Below, in pieces: positions 35,100 through 42,325 of a stretch of DNA of 64,000 nucleotides. The position numbers and the translations under genes were made by a program. Under the pieces are notes generated by a model that was not told the origin of the DNA, made no database searches, and saw nothing but the letters and a program-made list of their open reading frames with translations. Positions within the stretch are counted from its first letter, which is position 1. Each line of letters begins with the position of its first letter. This DNA is from an uncultured Hyphomonas sp. (lineage in GTDB: Bacteria > Pseudomonadota > Alphaproteobacteria > Caulobacterales > Hyphomonadaceae), in the NCBI RefSeq assembly GCF_963675305.1, contig NZ_OY776147.1:1736001-1800000 (forward strand), in the 5' to 3' direction.

Positions 35100-35932
35100 T
35101 TTGCTTTCTCGATTGCTTCCAGCATGTTGAGGGCTTCGCGGTGCGCGGCAACGTCGTGCACCCGCAGGATAGACGCGCCGCGGGAGACGCTGTCCAGATT
35201 GGCAGCGAGCGTCCCGATCAGCCGGTCGCCGACAGGATTGCCCGTCAGGCGCCCGATGAAGGACTTCCGGGACACGCCGACCAGAACCGGGCGGCCCGTG
35301 TCGACGAGCACATCCAGATTGGCCAGGACGCCGAAATTCTGTTCGTAGGTCTTTCCGAACCCGACACCGGGGTCGAGGATCACATGTTCACGCGGAATGC
35401 CGTGCGCATCGGCCTCGGCAAAACACTCCGCAAAAAAGCTGGCCATGTCGTCGCGCAAATCGATCGTGCCGTCCGCCTTGCCGCGATTGTAGGTCACCAC
35501 CACGAGACTGTCCGTTTCGGACACCGCTGCAGCCATGTCAGGGTCACGCGTCATGCCCCAGACGTCATTTATGATCACGGCGCCCGCAGCGGCCGCCTGG
35601 CGCGCCACAGAGGCCTTGTAGGTATCGATGGACAGCGCGAGCGCCCCGGGCTTCGCAAGCGCCTCGATCGCGCCCGAGACCCTGCGCCATTCTTCCCCGG
35701 CATCCACCTCGTCCGCATTCGGGCGCGTGGACTCTCCGCCGATATCGATGATGTCCGCGCCGTCCTGCTGCATCTGTTCTGCATGCCGGAGCGCCTCGGC
35801 CAGCCCGTAATGCTCGCCGCCATCCGAGAAGGAATCCGGCGTCACATTCAGGATGCCCATCAGCATCACCTGCCCGCCAGACAGCCTGTGCAGGAACTCT
35901 TCCCGGATCGTTTTCCGGACGGCGTTGTCCAT
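35096..35932 (-). CDS. folP: Dihydropteroate synthase
   Basis: 278 residues from ATG 35932 (GAGGGG five bases upstream). GILNVTPDSFSDGG and DIGGESTRP are the two PROSITE regions; VSRKSFIG carries the substrate Lys and RVHDVAAH the C-terminal Arg and His. It joins pABA to the activated pterin. The usual MHNR strand reads TYNR here, a conservative variation. First gene of the folate operon; a much longer frame upstream crosses the tRNA fragment and is not credible. Confidence 0.95.
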   Translation of the reverse strand: MDNAVRKTIREEFLHRLSGGQVMLMGILNVTPDSFSDGGEHYGLAEALRHAEQMQQDGADIIDIGGESTRPNADEVDAGEEWRRVSGAIEALAKPGALALSIDTYKASVARQAAAAGAVIINDVWGMTRDPDMAAAVSETDSLVVVTYNRGKADGTIDLRDDMASFFAECFAEADAHGIPREHVILDPGVGFGKTYEQNFGVLANLDVLVDTGRPVLVGVSRKSFIGRLTGNPVGDRLIGTLAANLDSVSRGASILRVHDVAAHREALNMLEAIEKAK

Positions 35933-35952
35933 ACCGGCCCCTCGCGCGGTGA

Positions 35953-36204
35953 AAGCGCGGATATAACAGGCCAATCCGGTGCGGCAAACTGAGGTTTCAG
36001 CACGCCATTGCCGCGCCCGGGGAAGAGAGTAAGCTTCACGGTGTCTTCGAGAAGCATCCCCGTGAAATATCTGAAACCATCCCTCAGCCTCTGCGCCCTG
36101 CTCGCGATCCAGGCGAGGACCACTCAATCGGACCGACAGGCTTTGTCGCAGACCGTTACCAGCGCTATGTTGGCTGGTACGATAACCATGTGAAGGGAGA
36201 GTGA
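35953..36204 (+). pseudogene. Possible 3' remnant of an unidentified gene
   Basis: 83 codons open between a TGA at 35950 and a TGA at 36202, with no ATG, GTG or TTG start at a credible place. The second half reads like a real protein end (GPTGFVADRYQRYVGWYD). No family is recognised. If genuine it is a 5'-truncated gene between folP and the integrated element, but it could be a chance open frame in GC-rich DNA. Confidence 0.28.
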
Positions 36205-36208
36205 GGGA

Positions 36209-36259
36209 AGAAAATGGTGTGCCCTGCAGGTTTCGAACCTGCGACCTACTGATTAAAAG
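36209..36259 (-). repeat. Left attachment site: duplicated 3' part of tRNA-Lys
   Basis: 51 bases matching 40312-40362 at 48 positions. On the - strand they spell the anticodon loop to the CCA end of tRNA-Lys, with no 5' half. The T-stem differs from the intact gene by a paired change (G-C in place of A-T) plus one T-loop base, so the fragment could still fold. It marks the far boundary of an element integrated into the tRNA gene. Confidence 0.85.
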
Positions 36260-36355
36260 GGGCGCCCACAACACCTTGTTTAATTGCAGTTTTCTTCGTA
36301 ACGTACTGTATCCGAAATGATTTTCGTGACAGGAGCGAGCGAAGGAAAACACGAG

Positions 36356-37546
36356 ATGACACAGGATGCACAGCGAGGTTTGGACACAGCGCGGACACAC
36401 AGAATTTCTGACAAGTCAGTGAAATCCGTGGCTGCACCAAAGGCTGGAAATCGCATCTTCTACGACACCGAAATCACTGGCTTCGGTGTTCGGGTCACGG
36501 CGTCCGGTCAGCGCTCGTTCGTTCTTACCTATCGTATCCACGGACGCCAGAGGCGATGCACTATCGGCCAATATCCAGACTGGCCAGTCACAGCAGCCAG
36601 GAAGCGTGCTGCCGAACTTAAGCGTATGGTTGATGTCGGAACCGATCCGCTCGAAGTGCGGGAAAACGCCCGCAAAGCGCCGACTGTTCGAGACCTCTTT
36701 GAAAGATACGATGCAGACTACCTGCCTCGTCTCGCGGAAAAGACGCAACGTGATGTCCGGCGGTATTTCAAGGATTTGATCCTTCCAAAAATCGGTTCGA
36801 AGAAGGTCACGCAGGTTTCGTTTGCGGACTGCGAGGCGATACACCGGCAAGTTTCCAAGACAGCGCCGACGACGGCGAACCGCGCCATTGCAGCACTCCG
36901 CCGTTCGCTCAATCTGGCGATCACATGGGGTTGGATTGATCGCAACCCGACCAAGGGTTTGGAACTCAATCAGGAGCAAAAGCGCGAAAGGTTCCTCAGC
37001 GTCGATGAAATCGGTCGGCTCCTGAAGGCACTGGACGAACACCCGCGCAAGGACTCCGCCGAGGCGATCAAACTGATCCTCCTGACCGGGTGTCGGCGCG
37101 GCGAAGCGCTCGGGGCGAAATGGGACCAGTTCGACGGCGAGTTCCGCATCTGGACGAAACCTGCTTCGACCACAAAGCAGCGCCGCCTACATCGGGTGCC
37201 AGTCTCCGCACCCGTCACAGCGCTCCTGAAAAGCCGCAGGAAGCGCGTGAAGGGCGACTATGTGTTCCCGTCCGGCGATGGCGAAGCCCTGAAGGAAGTC
37301 CGCAGGACGTGGGCTGGAGCGCTCCAGGACGCGAAGATTGAGGGCGTGCGGCTCCATGACCTTCGGCACACCTTCGCAAGCGTAGCGGTCTCTCAGGGCC
37401 ATTCCCTGCCGATTGTCGGTGCAATGCTCGGACACAGCCAACCTCAGACCACGGCGCGGTATGCCCACCTGTATGATGATCCGCTGATCGCTACGACCGA
37501 ATCCGTTGCGTCCGTTATGGTCGGTTCTCGCGGGACGCGATCCTAG
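36356..37546 (+). CDS. Tyrosine-type site-specific integrase
   Basis: 396 residues from ATG 36356 (AAGGA ten bases upstream; an ATG 13 codons earlier has no site). An N-terminal arm-binding region of DUF4102 type (residues 20-100, GFGVRVTASGQRSFVLTYR), a SAM-like core-binding domain (about 108-200), then the catalytic domain: R247 (GCRRGE), H334-R337 (HDLRH), H360 (LGHS) and nucleophile Y369 (ARYAH). It should catalyse integration at, and excision from, the tRNA-Lys site 97 bases to its left. Confidence 0.95.
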   Translation: MTQDAQRGLDTARTHRISDKSVKSVAAPKAGNRIFYDTEITGFGVRVTASGQRSFVLTYRIHGRQRRCTIGQYPDWPVTAARKRAAELKRMVDVGTDPLEVRENARKAPTVRDLFERYDADYLPRLAEKTQRDVRRYFKDLILPKIGSKKVTQVSFADCEAIHRQVSKTAPTTANRAIAALRRSLNLAITWGWIDRNPTKGLELNQEQKRERFLSVDEIGRLLKALDEHPRKDSAEAIKLILLTGCRRGEALGAKWDQFDGEFRIWTKPASTTKQRRLHRVPVSAPVTALLKSRRKRVKGDYVFPSGDGEALKEVRRTWAGALQDAKIEGVRLHDLRHTFASVAVSQGHSLPIVGAMLGHSQPQTTARYAHLYDDPLIATTESVASVMVGSRGTRS

Positions 37547-37730
37547 TTGACAGGGAATCCAACCTGTGGTGTTCCTCCGAGCGTCACACATTTACGGCCC
37601 GAACCGAAACACACCTACCGCACCGAAATCCGCTTAGCCGAAGCGAACACAGAAAATCAGAACCGTGTGACTTCCATCAACAAGAGCATTTGGCCCTTGG
37701 CCCGACTGCTCGCAGTGTGGAGGTTCTGCT

Positions 37731-37931
37731 GTGTCAGAAGGCTCATTTGAATTTTTGTCCCCCGATCAAGTCGCAGAAATGCTCGGCTTGCATCCGCGCA
37801 CGCTATGGCGTTGGCGCAATGAGGGGCGCGGCCCGAATTACATCCCAATCGGCCGGAAAACTTACTACTCCCTCGAAAGTGTCCAGGCGTGGCTCCGTTC
37901 ACAGGAGGTCCAGCCATGCCGGGAACGATAG
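37731..37931 (+). CDS. AlpA/MerR-like helix-turn-helix protein (possible excisionase)
   Basis: 66 residues. The start is GTG with GGAGG seven bases upstream. LSPDQVAEMLGLHPRTLWRWRNEG (cited in part) is the winged helix-turn-helix of AlpA and DNA-binding excisionases, followed by the wing GRKTYYSLESVQAWLRS. Proteins of this kind regulate integrase or act as excision factors in small elements. It lies between the integrase and the rep-like gene, which fits either role. Confidence 0.85.
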   Translation: MSEGSFEFLSPDQVAEMLGLHPRTLWRWRNEGRGPNYIPIGRKTYYSLESVQAWLRSQEVQPCRER

Positions 37932-37962
37932 GCCGGGCGCGGATCGGCGGGCCGCGACAGCG

Positions 37963-38028
37963 GCACGGCGCAGCCGTGCGCGCCCTCCGGGGCGCGTCAC
38001 ATGGGGGGTTCCCTGTAACACCCCCCCC
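37963..38028. repeat. Hairpins and G/C runs just before the rep-like gene
   Basis: A 7-bp hairpin (GCACGGC, GCA loop, GCCGTGC) at 37963-37979, then a run of six G with TT at 38003-38010 facing AACA and eight C at 38017-38028 across a six-base gap. Such structure ahead of an initiator gene could be an origin or a translational control site. Not matched to a known origin. Confidence 0.45.
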
Positions 38029-38057
38029 TAAGACAGCATTTTATTTGGCGGTGCGTC

Positions 38058-39197
38058 GTGGAATTACTGCATAAGGGCTTCGACGCGCTCGAACTCGCCT
38101 ATGCTGTCCACCTCCCTGCTAAGTTCATACCCAAGCTTCAAAATGCGAAGCAAAAGGCGATGGAGATCGGACAGCCGGTCACGGTTTCGTTAGACGGCCT
38201 CGAATTCAATGTTGCTTCAACAGGCGCGAGAGGCGGCTATGCCTTTCGGTGTGACACCGGCTCGGACGGTGAAATCTGGTTTCTGAAGCAACCCAGCACG
38301 AACGACCCGTGGGGCGTTCGTATATCGGTCTCGGCCATCCAGTGCGCGCTTCACGGGCTGGCTGGAGTCAAACAGCGGCTTGAAAGCAAGTTTCAGCGTC
38401 TCGGGGTTCCACTTCGATACGGTCAGGAGAGCATTGCTCGTGTGGATTTCGCCCTGGACTTCATGATGCCGGACTTCGGTCTTAAGGGCGATAACTTCGT
38501 CATGAACTCCCGCTTTTCGCGGATGACTCATGCGGACATCACGGAGTACCGGGAAGCCGGGACTTCGGGTCGGATCACGGGAGTGACCGTCGGCAAAAAT
38601 CCCGGTCGACAGGTCATAGTCTACGACAAACGCGCCGAAGTGTTGAAGAAGGGCAAAGCGCATTGGCCGATCATATGGAACAAGGCGCGGGAGGCGCAGG
38701 GGCTTCCACCGATTGACCTGAATGACCGAGAGACAAGCCAAATATGGCGAGTCGAGCTGAGGGCTTACAAGAAGCACCTAAAGGAAGACTGGGGTGTAGC
38801 GACTTGGTGGCAACTTCAGGAAAAGCTCCCGAAGATCTTTTTTAGTCTGCTTACGGATATTCGCTACACCACGCCAACGCTGGATAAGACCCGGCATCGT
38901 TGGCCGGAACATCCCCTGTGGACTCAGGTTCGCTCCGAGCTGCACGGCAAGCTTTCCGAAATGAAGAGTTTCGCAACCGAAAGCGCGGTGAAGGAATGCC
39001 TTCACGCGGAACGCGATGACATGCTCAGGGCGATGATCGCCGGGAGCCTGATCGCCCTAGCAGCCCACCGCAATATCGAACTCGCCAACCTTCCTGCGTT
39101 CACGAGGAACGCTGCGGAGGAATTCATCACAATGTTCCGTGACCACCCGGCGAAGACGGAACGCAAACTTTCCATAGCTAAAGGAAAACTCACATGA
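38058..39197 (+). CDS. Rep_trans-like replication initiator (or MobT-like relaxase)
   Basis: 379 residues. ARVDFALDF at 127-135, VYDKRAE at 188-194 and WRVELR at 230-235 follow the order seen in the replication initiation factor family (PF02486), which includes plasmid and filamentous-phage rolling-circle initiators and MobT relaxases. The N-terminal 120 residues are not recognised. The catalytic tyrosine cannot be assigned with confidence. Start GTG 38058 with a weak GGCGGTG; no better start exists. It overlaps the next gene by four bases (ATGA). Confidence 0.65.
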   Translation: MELLHKGFDALELAYAVHLPAKFIPKLQNAKQKAMEIGQPVTVSLDGLEFNVASTGARGGYAFRCDTGSDGEIWFLKQPSTNDPWGVRISVSAIQCALHGLAGVKQRLESKFQRLGVPLRYGQESIARVDFALDFMMPDFGLKGDNFVMNSRFSRMTHADITEYREAGTSGRITGVTVGKNPGRQVIVYDKRAEVLKKGKAHWPIIWNKAREAQGLPPIDLNDRETSQIWRVELRAYKKHLKEDWGVATWWQLQEKLPKIFFSLLTDIRYTTPTLDKTRHRWPEHPLWTQVRSELHGKLSEMKSFATESAVKECLHAERDDMLRAMIAGSLIALAAHRNIELANLPAFTRNAAEEFITMFRDHPAKTERKLSIAKGKLT

Positions 39198-39586
39198 AAA
39201 CCCCCACCCTCTTTGGCCAGTGCGCCGACTATCTACAACTAACCGACGAAGCCTTGGCCGATCTCATCACCGCCCACTCTACGCGCCCGTGTCGCCCCAG
39301 AAGGGCAGAACGCATCCGCGAAGGTTGGGAGCCGGTACCTGCCTACGCTTGGACCGCGCTTAAGAGCATTTATGAGGGCCACTGCCCGCAAGCGCATAGA
39401 GTGCTCTATTACGTTCATGTCCGAGGCCAGAACCGGATTTTCGTTACGAAAGCCGATATGGATTGCCCTCGGCTCGGTCCCATCCTCATCCGCGCGGCCT
39501 TGCAAGCACCTCCTGAAGTAAGGATTGCCTACGATCCCTTTGCTCCACCCGATGAAGTGACATGGGGCTTAATGGGCACGGCCTGA
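39194..39586 (+). CDS. Unknown 130-residue protein of the element
   Basis: Starts within the stop of the rep-like gene (ATGA), so translation is coupled. Residues 13-60 (LQLTDEALADLIT, then VPAYAWTALKSIYEG) look like a small helical DNA-binding fold of phage-regulator type, but the recognition helix is not clear. The C-terminal half has a beta-rich character (HRVLYYVHVRGQNRIFVTKADM). No known family is recognised. It may be a regulator or a replication partner. Confidence 0.7.
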   Translation: MKTPTLFGQCADYLQLTDEALADLITAHSTRPCRPRRAERIREGWEPVPAYAWTALKSIYEGHCPQAHRVLYYVHVRGQNRIFVTKADMDCPRLGPILIRAALQAPPEVRIAYDPFAPPDEVTWGLMGTA

Positions 39587-39587
39587 A

Positions 39588-39648
39588 GCCCGCCATGGCG
39601 GGCATACCTGCACTCAAACCCAAGGGTTTGGTGCTTGCACCAAAACCC
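39588..39648. repeat. Palindrome and overlapping hairpins after the 130-residue gene
   Basis: A perfect 16-bp palindrome GCCCGCCATGGCGGGC (39588-39603) is followed by two mutually exclusive stems that share bases: CAAACCC-AA-GGGTTTG (39615-39630) and GGGTTTGGTGC-TT-GCACCAAAACCC (39624-39648, one bulged A). The second could be a terminator, but no T-run of note follows. Overlapping alternative stems are also common in single-strand origins. Confidence 0.65.
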
Positions 39649-39681
39649 ATGAGCCGTTTTCAGACGCCTGATGGCTCCGGG

Positions 39682-39723
39682 TCAATACCTTTACCGAAGG
39701 CACTGCGTAGCAGTGGGTATTGA
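39682..39723. repeat. Nested stem-loop, candidate origin or recombination structure
   Basis: An outer 8-bp stem TCAATACC with GGTATTGA encloses an 11-base arm and an inner 6-bp hairpin CACTGC-GTA-GCAGTG that abuts the outer stem. All pairs are perfect. It lies in non-coding DNA of the element between the last gene and the tRNA. Confidence 0.65.
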
Positions 39724-39787
39724 TGCGGAGACTTCAGGTGTCATCCCCGTCCAGCACTCTCAATGAAGCCAGGACACTTACTGACGG

Positions 39788-39804
39788 GCGGCGCGCCGCG
39801 CGCG
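39788..39804 (+). repeat. Left copy of a 17-bp inverted repeat
   Basis: GCGGCGCGCCGCGCGCG: a 12-bp palindrome followed by GCGCG. An exact inverted copy lies at 40215-40231, about 410 bases away. Confidence 0.6.
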
Positions 39805-40214
39805 GCTCGGCTATCGCCAAAAATCGACGCCCCCGCCCACTCCCCCACGTCCCGCCCCGCCACACCGGTTGGCGAGGGCAACCTCGCACCAGTCGGCGGA
39901 CGCAACAGGGCGGGAAGTCTATGCAGAGGCTGGATATATGCTGCCGGACAGGCCCCACCGTCCCGCCACTCAGCAAACGGGCCACCGGCCAGAACATTGG
40001 CTGTCTCCGTCCCTCACCGAGAGGTCAACAACAGAGGGCACGCAGGGACAAAACGTTCATTCCCTTTCCTGCCTCCCGCCTAGGAGCGCGTCACGCTACG
40101 CCGGAGCGACCCACGCAAGCCCTGCCGATCTCACCGATTGGCGCGCGATGAAATCGACCCGATTTCCCTCTTCCTTTTTTCCCGTCGCATTTCGTTGCCC
40201 TGTGCCCGAACATG

Positions 40215-40231
40215 CGCGCGCGGCGCGCCGC
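40215..40231 (-). repeat. Right copy of the 17-bp inverted repeat
   Basis: Exact reverse complement of 39788-39804. Together the two copies bracket the gene-free segment of the element. Confidence 0.6.
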
Positions 40232-40311
40232 TTGAAAACATAACGTGGACATGCGAAAAATGGCCGTTGCACGAAGTCTTCGCGCAGTACGTACCAGATT
40301 GTTTAACAAGG

Positions 40312-40362
40312 AGAAAATGGTGTGCCCTACAGGGTTCGAACCTGTGACCTACTGATTAAAAG
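40312..40362 (-). repeat. Right attachment site within the intact tRNA-Lys
   Basis: 51 bases matching the left site at 48 positions, running from nine bases before the encoded CCA end into the anticodon loop. Uninterrupted identity near the anticodon (GACCTACTGATTAAAAG) suggests that strand exchange occurs there, and not in the T-arm. Confidence 0.8.
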
Positions 40363-40393
40363 TCAGTTGCTCTACCAGCTGAGCTAAGGGCAC
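40318..40393 (-). tRNA. tRNA-Lys (anticodon UUU), encoded CCA
   Basis: Full cloverleaf on the - strand: acceptor GTGCCCT paired with AGGGCAC, D-arm with AGCTCAG and GGTAGAGC, anticodon stem CTGAC/ATCAG-type around loop CTTTTAA, T-arm ACAGG-TTCGAAC-CCTGT as drawn, and an encoded CCA. Its 3' half was supplied or exchanged by the integrated element. Confidence 0.97.
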
Positions 40394-40491
40394 GCCAGAG
40401 CGGCCCATTTAGAGAAGGGTTCGGGGCGGGTCAACACCCGCCTGCACTCAATTGCCACAAGTCGTCACATTTCTTCTGCCAAACTGAAATC

Positions 40492-41121
40492 ATGAGATAT
40501 TCCATCCTGATCCTGCCCGCCCTGTTTCTGGCTGTTGCCTGTGCCAGCAGCCCCGAACCTGCCCCTGCGGAAAACAACGCGGCCTCCGAAGGAGTCGTAA
40601 AGAATACCGAGGCAGCGGCCGGCACCGCCTATACCCAGACAAAAGACGGTATTCCCGATGCGGCCATGTCCCCGCTGGAGGACCTGAACCTCAAGCGCGA
40701 CCCGATCCCCACGGTCCTGCAGGGGATCAAGAGCCCCTATGACGTGCCCGAAGACATTGGCTGTTCCGACATCACGCTGATGCTGGCCGAACTGGACGCC
40801 GCACTCGGACCGGACTGGGATACAGAAAACCCTGATGAGCGCCTGAAGACGGAAAAACTGGCCGAAGAGGCCTCAGATGCCGCCCTCGACACGATTTCGT
40901 CTACGGCCAGCGGCCTGATTCCCTTCCGCAGCCTCGTGCGGCGCGCAACTGGCGCCTATGCCTATCAGAAGAAGTACAATCAGGCCTTCAAGCTGGGCGC
41001 CCAGCGGAGGGCCTATCTGAAGGGTGTCGGCCTCGCCCGGGGCTGTCCGCCGCCTGCCCGGCCGAACCCGGTTGAAGCAGAGCCGGAAAAGACCTTGTTC
41101 AAGGGCGACACACCGGATTAA
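40492..41121 (+). CDS. Lipoprotein of unknown function
   Basis: 209 residues. Signal peptide with lipobox LAVAC (Cys17), then an Ala/Glu/Pro-rich linker and a predicted mostly helical domain with ASGLIPFRSLVRRATGAYAY. A conserved-looking C (GCSD near residue 90) and the RGCPPP near the end could form a disulphide. No family is recognised. Ends by overlapping the tgt stop on the other strand by four bases. Confidence 0.8.
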   Translation: MRYSILILPALFLAVACASSPEPAPAENNAASEGVVKNTEAAAGTAYTQTKDGIPDAAMSPLEDLNLKRDPIPTVLQGIKSPYDVPEDIGCSDITLMLAELDAALGPDWDTENPDERLKTEKLAEEASDAALDTISSTASGLIPFRSLVRRATGAYAYQKKYNQAFKLGAQRRAYLKGVGLARGCPPPARPNPVEAEPEKTLFKGDTPD

Positions 41122-42269
41122 CCGGCCTCGCCCTCGGCGGCGCGGGGTTTGGACTTTGTCGAGGCCCACGCGTCACTGAGGCGCGTCCTCAGCGCCTCGA
41201 AGCGCCCTTCGGCGATGGACGCCCGGATTTCCTGCATCAGGGCCTGGAAGAAGGCCGTGTTGTGCCAGCTGAGCAGCATCGGCCCCAGATACTCCCCGGC
41301 CCGGAAAAGGTGATGGTAATAGGCGCGCGGATAGTCGCGGCTGGCCGGGCAATCGACGGCCTCATCCAGCGGTGAGAGGTCCTCGGCGAACTTCGCATTC
41401 TTGACGTTCACCGGCCCCGCCCAGGTCCAGGCCTGTCCATGCCGGCCGGAGCGCGTTGGCAGCACGCAATCGAACATGTCGATGCCGCGGGCGACACTTT
41501 CCACCAGGTCAATCGGCTTGCCGACGCCCATCACATAGCGCGGCATGCCGTCCGGCAGGTGCGGCACGGTCATGTCGATCGTCTCGCACATCTGCGCATG
41601 GCCCTCGCCCACAGCGAGACCGCCCAGCGCAATCCCGCCAAAGCCCTGACTGACCACGCCCTTGGCCGAGCGCTCGCGCAGGTCGGCAAAGTTCGACCCT
41701 TGAATGATGCCGAACAGCGTCTGGCTGTCGCGCTCCCCGAATGCATCGAGGCTCCGCTCACCCCAGCGCAGGGAGAGTTCGAGGCTCTCCTCAGCCTGCT
41801 CATGCGTGCACGGATAGTCGGTGCATTCGTCCAGCTGCATGGAAATGTCTGCGCCCAGCAGGTCTGCCTGGATCTCGATGCTCCGCGCCGGATCCAGCCT
41901 GTGCGTGGAACCGTCGATATGGCTCTGGAAGGTGACGCCGTCCGCGTCCATCTTGCGCAGCTGCGCCAGGCTCCACACCTGAAAACCGCCGCTGTCGGTC
42001 AGCATCGGGCCGTCCCAGTGCGCGAATTTGTGCAGGCCGCCCAGACGGCTGACGCGCTCGGCACCGGGGCGCAGCATCAGGTGATAGGTGTTACCGAGGA
42101 TGATGTCCGCCCCGGCCCCCTTCACCTGGTCCATATAGAGCGCCTTCACGGTGCCGGCGGTGCCCACGGGCATGAAGGCCGGCGTACGGATGTCTCCGCG
42201 CGGCGTTTTCAGCACGCCCGTGCGCGCCTTGCCCTCGCGGGCCTTGATCTCAAACGGAAAGGTCGTCAT
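41118..42269 (-). CDS. tgt: Queuine/preQ1 tRNA-guanine transglycosylase with altered zinc site
   Basis: 383 residues. Exchanges G34 for preQ1 in tRNAs with GUN anticodons. TDSGGFQ carries D92 and FDCVLPTRSGRHGQ the nucleophile D267; the GGIALGGLAVGE loop and GVGKP are also intact. The zinc site normally has three Cys and one His: here the positions are V305, C307, S310 and H336, so two cysteines are gone. The rest of the C-terminal motif (RAYYHHLFRAGE) is normal. Either zinc is not needed in this enzyme or the gene is drifting. Confidence 0.95.
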   Translation of the reverse strand: MTTFPFEIKAREGKARTGVLKTPRGDIRTPAFMPVGTAGTVKALYMDQVKGAGADIILGNTYHLMLRPGAERVSRLGGLHKFAHWDGPMLTDSGGFQVWSLAQLRKMDADGVTFQSHIDGSTHRLDPARSIEIQADLLGADISMQLDECTDYPCTHEQAEESLELSLRWGERSLDAFGERDSQTLFGIIQGSNFADLRERSAKGVVSQGFGGIALGGLAVGEGHAQMCETIDMTVPHLPDGMPRYVMGVGKPIDLVESVARGIDMFDCVLPTRSGRHGQAWTWAGPVNVKNAKFAEDLSPLDEAVDCPASRDYPRAYYHHLFRAGEYLGPMLLSWHNTAFFQALMQEIRASIAEGRFEALRTRLSDAWASTKSKPRAAEGEAG

Positions 42270-42325
42270 GCGCGGCGTATAGGCGAGCTTTGCCGCCCGG
42301 CAAAGCCCGCCCGCTCACCGACAGT

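Larger units (their letters stand above)
39724..40311. other. Gene-free end of the element
   Basis: Several open frames exist on both strands, but none has a ribosome site, plausible composition or recognisable family; the longest + frame (39723-40151) encodes a low-complexity basic peptide. The notable content is a pair of 17-bp GC-only inverted repeats at 39788 and 40215. The final 100 bases before the tRNA are much more AT-rich. Confidence 0.6.
36209..40362. mobile_element. Integrative element in tRNA-Lys with integrase, AlpA-like, Rep-like and unknown genes
   Basis: About 4.1 kb between imperfect 51-bp repeats. Genes all point right: tyrosine integrase (36356-37546), AlpA/MerR-like regulator (37731-37931), Rep_trans-like initiator (38058-39197) and a 130-residue protein (39194-39586). 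About 0.7 kb of hairpin-rich DNA follows, then the intact tRNA-Lys. There are no capsid, tail, conjugation, toxin or resistance genes. The content fits a small integrating replicon or a satellite of a plasmid or filamentous phage. The intact tRNA lies at the end away from the integrase. Confidence 0.82.

Noticed and set aside
35096..36400. A long N-terminal extension of FolP to 434 residues
   Set aside because: The extension crosses the tRNA-Lys fragment and has no family similarity; ATG 35932 has a good ribosome site and the normal protein start.
38217..38777. A 186-codon - strand frame inside the rep-like gene
   Set aside because: Antisense to a better-supported frame with family motifs and coupled neighbour.
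39720..40151. A 143-codon frame in the element's non-coding part
   Set aside because: It begins inside the nested stem-loop, has no ribosome site, and encodes low-complexity Arg/Pro-rich sequence; other frames in the same place look equally open.
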